A stretch of 64,000 nucleotides of DNA, from contig OY747712.1 in assembly GCA_963556495.2 (NCBI GenBank), positions 4,867,634 through 4,931,633 of the forward strand. Direction: 5' to 3'. The translations under genes were made by a program, and so were the position numbers. A model generated the notes under the pieces. It made no database searches and was not told the DNA's origin. It worked only from the letters and a program-made list of their open reading frames with translations. Shown here piece by piece: positions 22,321-34,104 of this stretch (the first letter of the stretch is position 1; each line of letters starts with the position of its first letter). Origin of the DNA: Valencia hispanica (lineage: Eukaryota > Chordata > Actinopteri > Cyprinodontiformes > Valenciidae).

Positions 22321-24180
22321 CATAATGTTTTGATTGGTTGTTGGAGATTGTGCTTGGACAGAACCAGCCTATCTGTTCTGGAGCCAGGGCTGATGGTGAA
22401 AGTGTAAAGTACTAGTTTAGCATCGGAACCAGTAAAGGTGTGAGGTTATGGTTCTTAGTGGGAAAAGGTGGAAATGTCCCTCCAGGTTGGGGAGAGTGAT
22501 GATTGGATGGAGATGGAGGGATGGATTGGTGCTCGGTCTGAGGGTGCAGCACTGGTCTGTCTTCAGATAAACCCATTAAATTTACATTTGTTCAGATAGT
22601 CTGATAGAATATCAAACATTTTTCTTCCTTTGAATAAAATAAATAAGATTAAAACAAAGTTTTTCTTTTTAAAAGGAAATGAAAAACTTAATAAAAAGGC
22701 AAAACCATCAGTGAGGCTCATTTTCTACCTCCTTCTGGACCTCCTTCCTCCGCCTGATGGATCCTGATGGTTACGACCATCTTGGAGATGACGGATGAGC
22801 AGCTCTGAAGAAGATGAGGCAGATAACTCCTCCCGCTCCGCAGGCCTTAAAGGGATTATTTTAGGTCTAATTAGATCTGGGAAACATTTGGGCTCTGGAA
22901 CGCGCAGATTTTTTCCTTAGTCACATAATGGACCCCGCAGAACAGCATTAAGCACTAATTAAAGAGGACCACTCCCAGATGCCAGAGACCTCCTGTAGGA
23001 TTGGTGATTTGGACAAATAAACTACATATTTAGCTCTTTTTTCCCCCCTGTTTAGAAAATAAAGAGATAGTATTAAAAACAATTTATTTTCAGTTGTATG
23101 AATGAGCTTAGTAAACGCTAGCTTAAAACCTTATATGCACTAACTGATCAGGCAGAGTGTGGGATTGACCAATTTTCCATTCTCATTTCTGATTAGCAAG
23201 CGAAATGCTAAAGTCATGTTTTATTTTTATTCCTGTTCATTAAACATATCTAAAACATTTCCTACCAAGCTGTGTTCATGATACTAGTTGAACAACCGGC
23301 GGGACTTTCTAAATATTGTCAGGGATTAGCAATGTTAGCAGCTAGCTAGCTCTCCTCTCACCAGCTTGCTAGCTTGATTTAAGGCCAACTAGCTAATACA
23401 CCCACCTCAGTAAACGATAAACGGTTGCCTTTTTTAAACTTCAGCTGACATTCAAGTCTAAATCTCTTCACGTTTTAGATTAAAACACATGATGATTAAC
23501 CAGAGAAGCGATGATCAGGCTTTAACTGGCCGACACAGATCTCTACTTTTCTTGAAGGTCCGACTTCCTGATTGAGAAGGTTTTTTTTAGGATTATATCA
23601 CATCATTTTTTGTGACTTTGTCACTTTTTTGTCCACATTAAACAAACATGAGATCTGAATAGAATACTTTACGCCTTGAAACAAAGCACAAAACACAAAT
23701 AAAATAATTTTTTTGGGTATTAAAATTAATATTGCTTGGTAACAATAGCACTCAGAGATATTAACACAGTTCTGGGATAAATTTTAGAGTGTTTGCTTTC
23801 CAAAGAGACCCCAGCCATGTCTCTACTCAAAATGGTTCAAGAACAGCTTGAAGTTCATTTTGGGTATGCGTTTTTTAAAAATGTAGGGCGGAAATTGCAG
23901 GAATTTAAGGGGGTTAAAGACCTCATGACACCAAGTTGACATTTTTTAACATAACATAAAATAAAGAAATCTGAACCCAATGGACTACGTCAAAGTCATA
24001 AACACGCCTTGTATAATCCTACTGAGAGCAAAAAACCGCTAGCATTTTACTACTGCATCACTGCGCACTGAAGGAGCAGAAAGCAGGAAGTGACGTTAGC
24101 GAGAGAACCATTCTGTTGGCACATTTGACAGCGGCTTTTCAGCTGTGACTGGGACCGCTATTTTCTATTTTTGACAAAGA
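22321..24180. other. No recognisable gene
   Basis: Ordinary DNA with GCTAGCTAGCT near 23340. No recognised frame or element. Confidence 0.45.
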
Positions 24181-24192
24181 AAAGTGATCGCA

Positions 24193-24300
24193 ATGCGTTC
24201 GTGTTGTGTCGGGGGATTTTGCTCAAATACACAGAAGGACGGTGTCAGTTTATTTAAGTTTCCCAAAGACCCAGAGTTACTGTCTAAGTGGGTGAAACAG
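24193..24300 (+). pseudogene. THAP-domain exon (N-terminal)
   Basis: Reads MRSCCVGGFCSNTQKDGVSL then FKFPKDPELLSKWVKQ, the first half of a THAP domain, a C2CH zinc-coordinating DNA-binding module shared by THAP proteins and P-element transposases. Visible features are the first two Cys ligands, the F-x-FPKDP motif and the conserved Trp (KW). The frame meets CAG/GTTAGG at 24300/24301, a good 5' splice site at the point where many THAP genes have an intron. The next exon, which should carry the Cys-x-x-His pair, was not found. It could be the first exon of a real gene that leaves the window's readable part, or a transposon fossil; the hAT fossil 0.7 kb downstream favours the second. Confidence 0.7.
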
Positions 24301-24950
24301 GTTAGGCTCCCTCCTCCTCCTCCTCTCTCCTCTGTTCGGAACATTTTGAGCAGAATTGTTTTGTTTACTATGATAAAGGAATCACTGGGTTGTTTAGTTC
24401 AACACAAGCGTGTGTTGCTGCTGACCGCTGTAGGCCTACCTGCAGCTGTCAGCAGGAGTGTGACGGCGTGGCGGCGGTACCGTGGTGGGGCTTGTTGACT
24501 GCGCAACACTAACAGCTTCAGCATCGCTACTCCTACAAGCTCCACTTCCACTGACTGACCAGTTACATCTCCTGTTTCCAGACGCATAGAGGCTCATTTT
24601 AGCCGGGGACACCAGGGACATCATGTCTCCACCACTTTTCTAAACCTGATGTGGAATTTCTTACCAGCGCAGATCTAACATCCACTCATCATCAGTATCT
24701 GAACGGACTATTGTTTAAATGACTCCATTGCACTTTCTCATACAGTCCTGGTTTCTCTCTGCGCAGATGCTGCAGCGTTCTTTGCAGTGGATACATCAAG
24801 GTTTTAGTCCGTATGCAAACACGTTCAGGTCAGAGTCCTGCAGTGCTGCTGGTTCCCGTTTCAAGATGGAAAAATACACCAATTAAATTTAATGGCTCTG
24901 GCTGAAGTTTCTCTACTGCAGGTTAAAAAATATGAATTTAATACTTTTGT

Positions 24951-25232
24951 TTGTTTACGACTCCCAAAGAGATGGTGTTGATGTATTGTGTTTATGGAGA
25001 GAACATCCCAGAATATTCCCCCAGCTTTGCGCTGACAGCAGAATGTTCCCGCTATCCTGCGCTGCAGAGAGATTTATCTGCGGCTGAATTTGTGATTCAG
25101 GAACGGAGAGCGCAGATAAAGCCAGGGACTGTGGACAATACTTTGTTACTGCACAGAGATCTCTGCATTAAATTAATTTCAGATGTAGCTTACTTGTTTC
25201 AAAGAAATAAAAAGGGACATGATTCTTTGTAA
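24951..25232 (+). pseudogene. hAT transposase C-terminal dimerisation fossil
   Basis: The later part reads RYPALQRD, LSAAEFVIQERRAQIKPG, TVDNTLLLHRDL. This is the order of the hAT C-terminal dimerisation region: a YPALxR segment, then (F/L)SAAG, a basic segment, LxPxxVDxLLFL. A piece between YPALQR and LSAAE is missing compared with typical hAT proteins. No upstream catalytic part was recognised in this frame. THAP12-type proteins combine a THAP domain with this hAT region, so it may go with the THAP exon at 24193. Confidence 0.65.
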
Positions 25233-26687
25233 TATAATTTACAATCACTTGGGGATTGTGTTATTTTCTGTCTTTGATCGTTTTTTTAAAACTGTAGCTT
25301 AATGGAAAAATGTAAAGGCCGTAGTTAAAGTGCGGCAGGAAAATGGAGTGAGAAAATGAAGCAGGACATCACATAAAAGTTCACTTTCTGACGGGCGGAT
25401 CAACCTCTCCACTTCTCCATCAGGTAGTGAGTGCGTTCACAGAGAGGAACAGGAACACCATCTGAAGAGTGTTTGTGTGATGAGCTTTAGCCGTCAGTTT
25501 ATTATGACGCAACCTCTATTCATCAGTACAATAATCAGAAACACCTGTGGACACAAACCAACAGCGTCCTTCATTGGGAAAGTTTACAATTCACGCCACT
25601 GACCACTCGATGCAGACGCACAGTTATTTTCTACTTTACGCACAGAGTTTAGGAAACTGAATCAATCAAAAACGATTCTAATGAGAGCATCATCATCATC
25701 AGACCTGGACATCGCACTCAATGCAACACTATGTCCTCCTGCTGAGGCAATAAGAAAGCTGAGAAACAAGTGGCGCTTGTTATTCCAGTCTGCAGTGTGT
25801 GACCGGAGCGGATTCAGCCTCCTTTACGCACAAGGTGAACAATTCACGTCTATAAACCATGAGAAAGTTGTGAGACTGCAGGTAAAATGTTCATATTTAG
25901 TCCATGTTTTCATCTGCTCCATGTCTGATGGCACCATGGAGATTCTTTGTTCAGATTGTTCAGGCTGAATATGAAATAAAATGAATGAAGAATTAAATAA
26001 TATTGAATGTTTCAGATTGTTTAAAAATTTAAAAAACTGTCAAAGACAGAAAATAACGGGATCCCTGATTAAATGTAAATGATAGTCGAATGAATAATTT
26101 CTCTTTTGTTGCTTTGGAATATTTCACCCGCCCCATGCAGGACTCTGTTAAAGTTTCCCCGCACAGAACGGCAATGGTTGTAAAGGGAACGTGTTTTATT
26201 ACTGCACATATAACCTATGTAGCCGACGGCTGAATAATTATAGGCTATATGAATAATCAATAACTGTCCCCAGAAGTTTAAAAAACAAACTGACGCCCTT
26301 GTCCAGGAGAGATGGGAGCAGTTTTGCTTATGAATAATTCAAACTCTATTTAGTGAGTCTGACAAAGAAATTAAATAACGTGTTTCACCTGAAACTAATT
26401 AATTGGTACGATAATCATAAAGAAGAATTCTAATAAAGAAAGTCTTAGGCTTCTTGCTTTGTCGTTTGCCTATAATGTGATTTTTATTTTTCCGATATCA
26501 GTCTCAGACCTTATAAATAAGTACGCCTACATCTGGATTAGTTATTTTTAGTTTTAAAACTGATTTACCATATTTACATTATGTAGGCTGTTTATTTTTC
26601 AGGTCACTACTAAAATCACTAGGCTACACGTTAATATTATTATGCTCATTTATATCTTTTTGTTAATTATTTGAAAAGAAGCCACGA
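25233..26687. other. No recognised gene; one unassigned open frame
   Basis: An open frame at 25681-25968 (95 codons) reads through to CTGCAG/GTAAAA at about 25881, a fair splice donor, but the protein (AIRKLRNKWRLLFQSAVCD) is not recognised. The rest is AT-rich. Confidence 0.4.
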
Positions 26688-26918
26688 TTAAAAGTTATTT
26701 CTAATCCTCACCAACCTGTGTTTCCCTGACGTCACTTCTCCCGCTAGCTTCTCTGACCCGCTTTCTTCTCTCACCTCAGTCGTTGTGTTCGGCTGGTATC
26801 TGTACGGTTCTATGCCTCTAGAACCACCAGAACCGGCTGCATTTTCCTCCTCTAAAACCATCTCAAGGCTAAAACTGGAGGAAGAATCTTCCGAGCCTTC
26901 AAACATGAGCGCCTCCAT
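26688..26918 (-). pseudogene. Possible first exon, transposon-type acidic protein
   Basis: Reverse strand. Starts MEALMFEGSEDSSSSFSLEM, acidic and Ser-rich, followed by GSRGIEPYRYQPNTTTE and a strong splice donor, GAG/GTGAGAG, immediately after it. Short acidic N-termini ending in a G-I-x-P-Y-x-(Y/F)-(E/Q)-P motif are seen in multicopy P2RX7-C-domain-like fish proteins. That resemblance rests on about ten residues, so the assignment is tentative. No second exon was recognised. Confidence 0.35.
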
Positions 26919-28405
26919 CAGGCTGAGAGCGGTAGTTTCTGTCCAGCCTGAGCGGTTCTGTCGCTGACGTCACATGGAGACGTAGCTTTGAAGCCGCGGT
27001 TAAGCTAACATTTTTGAAACTCTAATTATCGCGTAAAATCAAGTCGTTTCGGCTCATAAATTTACACAACCACATACTTTGACAAGATGCATTATGTCAT
27101 AATACGTTTACATGAAGTCGGCTTTAACGTTGTTGTGTTGAGATTCACAGGGTGAGAAAGCAGAAGCTAAAACTGATCGGTTACACCAGGCTGTGTGTAT
27201 TTCTACGTTTTGTTAGCCAAACAAATATGTCAAACGTTTTATCCAATTAAATTAAGCTCCCACAAAAGTAAATATTGCCGTAGATGAAAAATCACAGATA
27301 TTGACTCTGGGAACCAGTTCTAGCATGATTATTGTCTTGTTTTCTTGCTTTCTTGCTTTATGCTAAAATAATTTTTATAAATCATTCTCCCACCTAGCAA
27401 GAAGTTAGCCTGTGGCCAGGCTAACCACTGTTAGCATCACAAGTTGCTAATGATGTATTTCTTTGCAGTTTATGCATTAAAACTTGTCAGTCCTCTGTGG
27501 TGTCGATTTGAACTAAACACAAAATGATCAGAAGTGCAAATAAAGACATTTATTTTGCGGTTATAGGGGTAGTGGCCATATTGGATTTTGAGGTTGGGCT
27601 CGATGAAAAACCTTTGACTTTCTAAGTTAAATCCAGGTAATTTCTTCATCCTCTCAACAACAACTGGAGCACACAACCTGTCGTATTTTCCGTCTTGATT
27701 TAAACCCATCTAGCCGACTAGTTTGTGTTAAACTTTAAGCAGGTGTCGTTTGTTGCAAAAGATCTCAAGCATCTTATAAAGCCCACAGTTGCTGTAAAAG
27801 GCCGAAGGTCTTCCTCCAGGACAGAGAGGAGAGGCCTTCCTTCCCTTCCAACCTGATAGACCTGCGGATTGTGTTCGTGGCCGTGTGAAGAGGCAGAGCC
27901 AGCTGACATTTTTCTTCCCTGGCGTCTGAATTATTGATCACAGGCTTCACATCTCTGTGTTTGTCCTCCTCAAACGCTCCATCGCTCTGTCCACCCAGGC
28001 TGCCAATCAGCCTCTGCCCTGGTTTCATATGAATGGGAGAAGTCTTCAGCTTTTCTTCCTACATAACGGATGAATGTAAGTAAGAGGTAGAGATGTTGTT
28101 CTTTTCCCGGGGATGCGGTCGACTCTGCTCTTTTATCAGCCTCTTGTCAGGCGGCTCTGAGCTCACCGCCACCAGCTGTCCGGTATTTCTTCTTCTCTGT
28201 TTCCTTTCTCGTCTCCCGCCAGCCAGCCTTTTATTTCTGCCTCTCGTCCCACTTTTGTTTGCTTTTTTTTTCTTCTCTCTCTTCCAAAGCCGCCAACACA
28301 TCTACTGCTGGCCTGTCCTGCTTTTTACATCTTTATCTGTATTTTCTGGATTAGTTAGGCTATGCTAGGCAGTCTGCTTTCACAGCATTAACTAGCACAC
28401 AAGAC
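26919..28405. other. No recognised gene
   Basis: Contains reverse-strand open frames at 27470-27709 and 27774-28028 and complementary frames at 28059-28368. None has a recognised domain. Confidence 0.4.
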
Positions 28406-28409
28406 GGTC

Positions 28410-28860
28410 TCACACTGACACCTTCTGTGTCCATTTTAAACTTAGTAATTCATAAACATTTGCAACTGCATAGACGGGAAGATGATTCCTAGAAATTCCT
28501 TGTGGAAGGAAAACATTTCGGGTTTCCTTCCACAAGCTTTCTACCATCGTTTCTACTCCTTGACAGAACTGGTGGAACTGGGTCAGGTTAGGCCTTCTTG
28601 CTTCCACTCGTCTTTGTAATCTAGAGGTCATCTTGGGGTCATCGTCCCCATTCGCACCCAAGCTTCGACTTTCTGGCTGATCGTCTTCGGATGTTGCTTC
28701 ATTTTTGTCCACATTGTTTTCTTTTCTCATAATTGCCGTCCATTCTGTGAAGTGGATCAAAACAGCCACACAGCATGATGCTGCCAACTCCTTACTTCAC
28801 AGTTGGGATGGTATTCTTAGGCTTCAAAGCTCCCCCCTCCCCTTTTTCCTCCAAACATAC
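28410..28860 (-). pseudogene. Tc1-like transposase fossil
   Basis: Reverse strand. GTATGTTTGGAGGAAAAAGG, then a segment reading NTIPTVK, a stop, and GSIMLCGCFD match the middle of a Tc1 transposase (VWRKK ... NTIPTVKHGGGSIMLWGCF). The remaining frame (28410-28787) continues with ENNVDKNEATSEDDQPESRS, which I cannot align by eye. Old and heavily mutated. Confidence 0.6.
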
Positions 28861-28984
28861 TATTTATCATTATTTAACCAGAAATGACCAGTTAGATTTT
28901 TTTCCTCAAACCACGAGAAAAGGTCTCCAGAACATCAGATTTTTTTTTTGCCGTATTTGGCGCCCAACGTGGGGCCGCCAACAG

Positions 28985-30790
28985 CTTCACATTGGCACCC
29001 AGTGGCCGAACTCCGCTGGCCAAATGTGAAGCCAATGCGGAAGTGACAATAACTGCAGTTCCCCCCTCATCCACTAGGGTCTGGCTGCAGAAAGGAGCAA
29101 GTTCCCAACTTCACAGCAGTAATAAAAATGTTCACAGCCTGGTTCAAAAAACCCATTTTAGTTTTAATAGGTCAGGTTTATCATCATGACAACTCATCCG
29201 TTTAGATGTAATTTAAGCTTGAAATTATGAATAATAAGGGGCGTGTCATTTTGATTGAAAGGCCAGCGCTAGCGCTGGTGGCTAGCAGCCCGCTTGCTCC
29301 AGGGAAGGCCTTCAGCCTCGGCCTCACCTTAACAGTCTCCGATATTATGTTTGTCTGAACTTGACCATCGGTTGCGTTCGCAATGTTTATTCTTGTTCGG
29401 ATGTTAATCGCGCTCTTATTGGACTAAGATGGCTTCCTGTGGTATTGATTTCAATAAGTGCTTGGTCGAAAATGGGTTGATATAAGGGATGAGTGAGTAC
29501 AGCATTATCTGTATCCGTAGCTGTACTCGGACTGGGCGGGGCCTAACCCGGAAGTGGGCGGGGTTTAACCAGGAAGTGGGTCGAGTTGTCTTGAAATGGG
29601 CGGTGCTTTAAACGGTATGTTATTTTTAACATGCAATTGATATGGGTTGATCAGAAATTGTATTTATTGCTGATTAGAAAACTATTTACATGACAGCATC
29701 AGCATTTAGCTTCAGATCAATGGTTTTGATCACGATAACAAACGAACTATATGCAGAACAAGTTTTGCAACAATGAATACAACACATGCGGTTGCAGTTA
29801 TGAAGTAAAATGTAATGAACAAGAGTTTTCATCTCAATATTCATCTCACAATATGTTTTTATGATCAGTGTTATTTTAAAAAAAATTGGTTCTTTTTTAT
29901 TTTCACACCAGGTGTGTCTGTGTGGGTGTGTTTGTGTGTGTAGCTTAATTTGTAATATTATTTATACCTTTATTTTTTTAAATAAAATACAGCAAGAAAG
30001 TGTCACTGAAAGTGAAGTAAAAACAACTGGTTAGAACCAGCTGACGGTAAAGAAAATAAAAAAAACTCAGATGACTGACAGAGACAGGGGGAGAGTGTGT
30101 AGCTCAATTAATTTGTAATGTGGTTTTATACCACAACTTCCTTTTTTTAATTAAATACAGCAAAAGTGGTAAAAAAGAGAGGGAGAGAGAGAGACTTCCT
30201 CAGTGTGTAGTAGAGCGGCGCTGTGACCAGAGCTCACATTCAGCTACGCAATGATCATTTTTATTCAGTCCGAGAAAAGATATTGGCTCGTTTGATACTC
30301 GGTAAAAGTGCTTTATCCGGCTCAACTCTAGTTGATATGATCACATTTCTCCTTTACTTTACATATCGATTATTAAAACTTGTTTTAATTAAAATTCACA
30401 TACTTTTAGTGAAAGTTGTGGACCAACAAGGCTAGATGATTTTATTTGACAAAATTATTGAATCTGCCTAGAAGACAGCGGTTTTCTGGCTAAAAGCGCC
30501 CGCTAGCCTCTGTTAGCTTCTGTTAGCTTCACTTAGCTCCGTTAGCTCGTAGCTACACCGGCTCATAGTTTGATGGGCATCAATCACCCGCCTCCACCCT
30601 CACAGCCCCACTCTCAGCTCCGCCTCTTTGCCCATTTTTTGTATTTTCTGGACATGACGAGACGCGTGACCTAGCCAAGATGGCGGTGGTGGTGGGAACC
30701 GCCCACTGGGCTTCAATTCAGCTCTTCAGAAACCTACAGGTGACGTCACGGAGGCTTCGTCCATCTTATATATACAGTCTATGGTTAGCA
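28985..30790 (+). mobile_element. Dispersed THAP-like family, copy 2 (interrupted)
   Basis: Same landmarks as copy 1, in the same order: AATGTGAAGCCAATGCGGAA, CCTCATCCACTAGGG, GGCCTTCAGCCTCGGCC, the ATGGCTTCCTGTGGTATTGA start (29429), then an interruption by a hAT element at 29484-30330, then GATCACATTTCTCC, TTAGCTCGTAGCTAC and GAAACCTACAGGTGACGTCA. The short reading frame is cut by an internal deletion just after the ATG region. Confidence 0.75.
29484..30330. mobile_element. Non-autonomous hAT element (family X), copy A
   Basis: 847 bp flanked by the 8-bp direct repeat GTTGATAT (29476-29483 and 30331-30338). Ends: AAGGGATGAGTGAG on the left, and TAGAGTTGAGCCGG reading inward from the right. 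8-bp duplications and short ends are the hAT signature. No transposase remains. It lies inside the THAP-like copy 2, so it is younger than that copy. Confidence 0.88.
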
Positions 30791-30959
30791 GCCAACATGG
30801 GGGAACCAAATATTATGGCAAATACATCTTTAACAAGGATTAGACGATTCCTCATCTGTATTGTTCCAATTTTACTATATGTCCTGGAGAACTAGGAAGG
30901 AGAACTACGAGAAGGTAATATCTCATCCTGGTTAAAGATATATTTGCCATGAAAGCCCC

Positions 30960-31500
30960 CATGTGCAGTTGCAAGCTGTAGTTTGGGGTTTTTATGGCGG
31001 TTTTGAAGTAATGGCTTCCTCCTCCCAGAGTAACTTTTCACCTATTGTCGGTCCTGGACTGGTTTTACTGGGGACAGAGACAGTCTTACCAGTTTCAGCC
31101 AGCCTCTTCACTAGGTCTTCAGCCGTTGTGCTGGGGGCAGATTCGCACGTTTCACAGCAAAAAAACGTTCCTCTCCGGGACTCGGAATCCGCCTCCTTCC
31201 CAATGTATTACGGTTGGACATTACCACATTTTTATACTTGCATATTATTGTCTGAAGGGATGAACGTGACATTCAGGCATCTGGAAATTGCACTTAAGGG
31301 TGGGCCACACTTGAGGAGGTCCATAGTTCTTTTCTTGACGTCTTGGTTTCTTTCTCTTGATTTTTCCCATGATGCTAAAGAAAGAGGTACTGTGTTTGGG
31401 GTGTGCCTTTTATATGCATCCACCGGTGTGGCACCAATTAACTTAGATTGACTCAATTAATCACATTGGCATGAGACATAATCCCCTCGCCTCGTTTACC
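30960..31500 (-). pseudogene. Tc1-like (Sleeping Beauty-type) transposase N-terminal fossil
   Basis: Reverse strand. The first helix-turn-helix is readable as EKSRERNQDVKKRTMDLLKC then GPPLSAISRCLNV, which fits the start of Tc1-type transposases of the salmonid and Sleeping Beauty group. The sequence further into the gene runs towards lower coordinates and is scrambled by indels. The 5' leader and part of the left repeat run up to about 31500. No catalytic part is left. Confidence 0.72.
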
Positions 31501-31504
31501 TCAT

Positions 31505-32545
31505 ATCACCCAGTTTATCCAGTTTAAATCCCACTCCTCAACTTTGTTTCCCGTTTCTGCGGGTGTGCCCCAGGGTTCAGTATTAGGGCCCCTTCTATTC
31601 ACTGTTTACAACCTTCCTCTTGGCCAGATATTCCGTAAATTTCCTCTTTTGGGTCTCCCCAATAAGTCCCTTCATAAACTCCAACTCCTCCAGAACTTTG
31701 CAGCTCGGATCAGAACCAGGACTCCCTTCAGAGAACACATTAACCCCAGTTCTTCAGCAGCTTCACTGGTCGCCCAGAAAATCCCGGATCAACTTTAAAA
31801 TCTTAATTCTGGCGTTTAAGTGCCTCCGTAGCCTCGCCCCTCCTTATCTATGAGGCTAAACAACCTGATAAAGAAGGTTCTGGTTCTGTTCTTGGCACGA
31901 CTGAGGAAGCACTGGAGATGATGATGCAAATAATTCTTCATAAAATCAAAAAATAAATAAATGTGGACAACCCTGAGCATCCTCTTCACGAGACTATCCT
32001 ACAACAGCAGAGTGGCTTCAGTCAGAGGCTTCTTCAGTTTCGCTGCAACACAGACTGCTACAGGAAATCCTTCCTGCCCACAGCCATCATCATCTACAAC
32101 AACTCCTTAAAGAATTAATTATATGAGCTACAACACTTAATTTCCCTCTGGGATCAATAAAGTATTTTTGAATTTGAATTGATCTGTGTGACCTGCTTCA
32201 CGTCGTCACTCCTTCCCGTTCTCTCAGATCTTTGTCAGCCAATCATCTTCTTCTTCGCTTTGCCCGGCTTGTCACCATGAGGAGCAGAGCTTTCAGTCCC
32301 TCTTCATGCTGACATCAGAAATATTGACTCTCTAACTTTATTTAAATCACAGCTCGAAAACACATCTGTTCAAACGAGCTTGTTCACTTTAAACACCGAT
32401 TGTGGTTGTTGTACTGTCTACTTATTTGCCGTCTGATAATTGTTTTGTTTATTGTTCGTCTTTGTGATATTTTTCGTTTTTTTCCTTCTCTGTAAGGTGG
32501 CCTTGTGTTTCAGAAAGGCGCCCTCAAATAAATTGTATTATCTAT
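31505..32545 (+). mobile_element. L2-type LINE remnant, split by LINE A
   Basis: The left part reads [19 protein letters not shown], the RT motif before the YADD box, followed by [14 protein letters not shown], then [20 protein letters not shown] and LRSLAPPYL. The frame resumes beyond the insert at 32182 with CDLLHVVTPSRSLRSLS and ends in AAATAAATTGTATT. YADD is deleted. A different L2 subfamily from the one at 10135. The reading frame closes across the insert once it and one ATCT are removed. Confidence 0.82.
31850..32181 (+). mobile_element. LINE A 3' fragment inserted in the L2
   Basis: 332 bp, starting GAGGCTAAACAACCTGATAA (equivalent to about 3603 in LINE A) and ending GTATTTTTGAATTTGAATTG. 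Flanked by ATCT at 31846-31849 and 32182-32185. Confidence 0.9.
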
Positions 32546-33810
32546 TATTAATATCTGGAGTTGTTTAAGGCAACAATACCTATTTTTTCTGAAGTGTGTG
32601 TAAATATCTGGTTTCAGCTGTAAGCAAACGTGCTTCAGAAACAAAAGTTGTGTTTTTTTCCCCCCGCTGGTGATAAACTTCCTCTCAGGTTATTTTGTAT
32701 TTTTACGTTTGGAGCTTTTCCATCTCTGCGGACTCAAATCGCAAAATAAAAACCCAACCGGCAGCTGTCACCTGCAGTGATTGGGTTTGTCTTTTCCCCC
32801 GTCCCTGAGCTGAATCCATGGGCGGTTCTAGACGGGGGCCAACGGGGGCCAGTGCCCCCGTAGAGCTGATCCTGGCCCCTCTTATGGCGCCTGTACTGCA
32901 GAAATAATACTAAATCAGTTTTAAAGATGATTTAGGACAGAAACCATAACTAAATTTTCTCTTGGACCGATTTCATTTCTTATCTTTAACGTTTTATTTC
33001 AACAATGAGTTAAAAATTAATGTGTTGAACTTTTAGCTTCAGCCATATTGAGTTTCATCTGCTGGATCAGGAGCCACAAGAGTCTCTTTTAAAATATTAT
33101 ATGAGGCCGTCTTCATCATTATTTGGACCGGTTGCAGCGGTTACCGGAGATTATGCGACTCGTTTCACTCTGAAACCAGCAACGTTTCGGTCTGCAAAGC
33201 GATCGAAGCACCTAGTTGCTGATAACGCCCCCCATGAGACGGCACCGTTTTGCTAACTGCATCAATGCCTGCCTATATTTAGCAGGCTGGTGGAAGCGAG
33301 GGGCTCGGATCAAGATGTGTGTGTTCGTCTGTAACGGGTGTTTTTTGTGCTTCGGCAACAACACGATGACACAGCCGAGTCCCAGTTGCTAGGCGACCCC
33401 AGCTAAAAAACACTCGGCAGCGTGTTTTGCAAACAGGTTGCAGGGGATCACTTTAGATCCTGCAGATCTCCGGCTTGTTTCACCGTCGGATCGTCCTGAT
33501 ATTCATCTGCCGAGGTGGGATGTGTTTACCCAGCGTTCAAGCCAGAAACACTTCCTGAAGCAATTAAAAAAAAAACAGAAAACAACACATTTATAAACCC
33601 TGAATGATGAAGTTATAGTTTAATGTCAAAGATTCAAGGCCTGAGCTGCAAAACATATTCGGCCGTAAAAACAGGCAGAAACCGAAAAGAAAAACAAACC
33701 GTGGGACGAGAAAACGAACGTCTGCAGCAACCAGAGCTGCTGCCGTGCCACAGCATTTGTCTGAGCTTTGACTAGTCCGTTACAACACCTTTTTTTTTTT
33801 TTTTTACATG
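32546..33810. other. No recognised gene
   Basis: Contains GGGGGCCAACGGGGGCCAGT near 32835, a phrase that may be the end of an unidentified element. No coding region seen. Confidence 0.4.
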
Positions 33811-34100
33811 CAAGGCAATTTTTTTTGTACAGCGCACTTTCAACAACAAGGTAACTCAAGGTGCTTTACATGATTAAGGGATAAAATAAAAATAGCAGTA
33901 AATCACAGACAAAGCATATAAAGTAAAAACAGCAATAAAACAAGAAAAATACACAAAACATGATACATCAAAGCACGACTCAAAGGCAGCTCTAAACAGA
34001 TACGTTTTTAAAGGATACGTCAGAGTTTCAGCAGCTTGTCTGGAAGTTTGTTCCAGATTAGAGGAGCATAGAAACTGAAAGCTGCTTCTCCATGTTTCCC
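33811..34100 (-). mobile_element. L2-type LINE 3' end (reverse)
   Basis: Reverse complement of the 3' end at 10135: CAAGGCAA tail, GTACAGCGCACTTTCAACAA, CAAAGGCAGCTCTAAACAGA, GAAGTTTGTTCCAGATTAGA. It stops abruptly where a Tc1-type fossil begins. Confidence 0.85.
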
Positions 34101-34104
34101 CACA

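Noticed and set aside
28093..28368. Leu-rich membrane-like frame
   Set aside because: Overlaps an equal-sized frame on the other strand; pyrimidine-rich DNA gives Leu/Phe/Ser codons without a gene.
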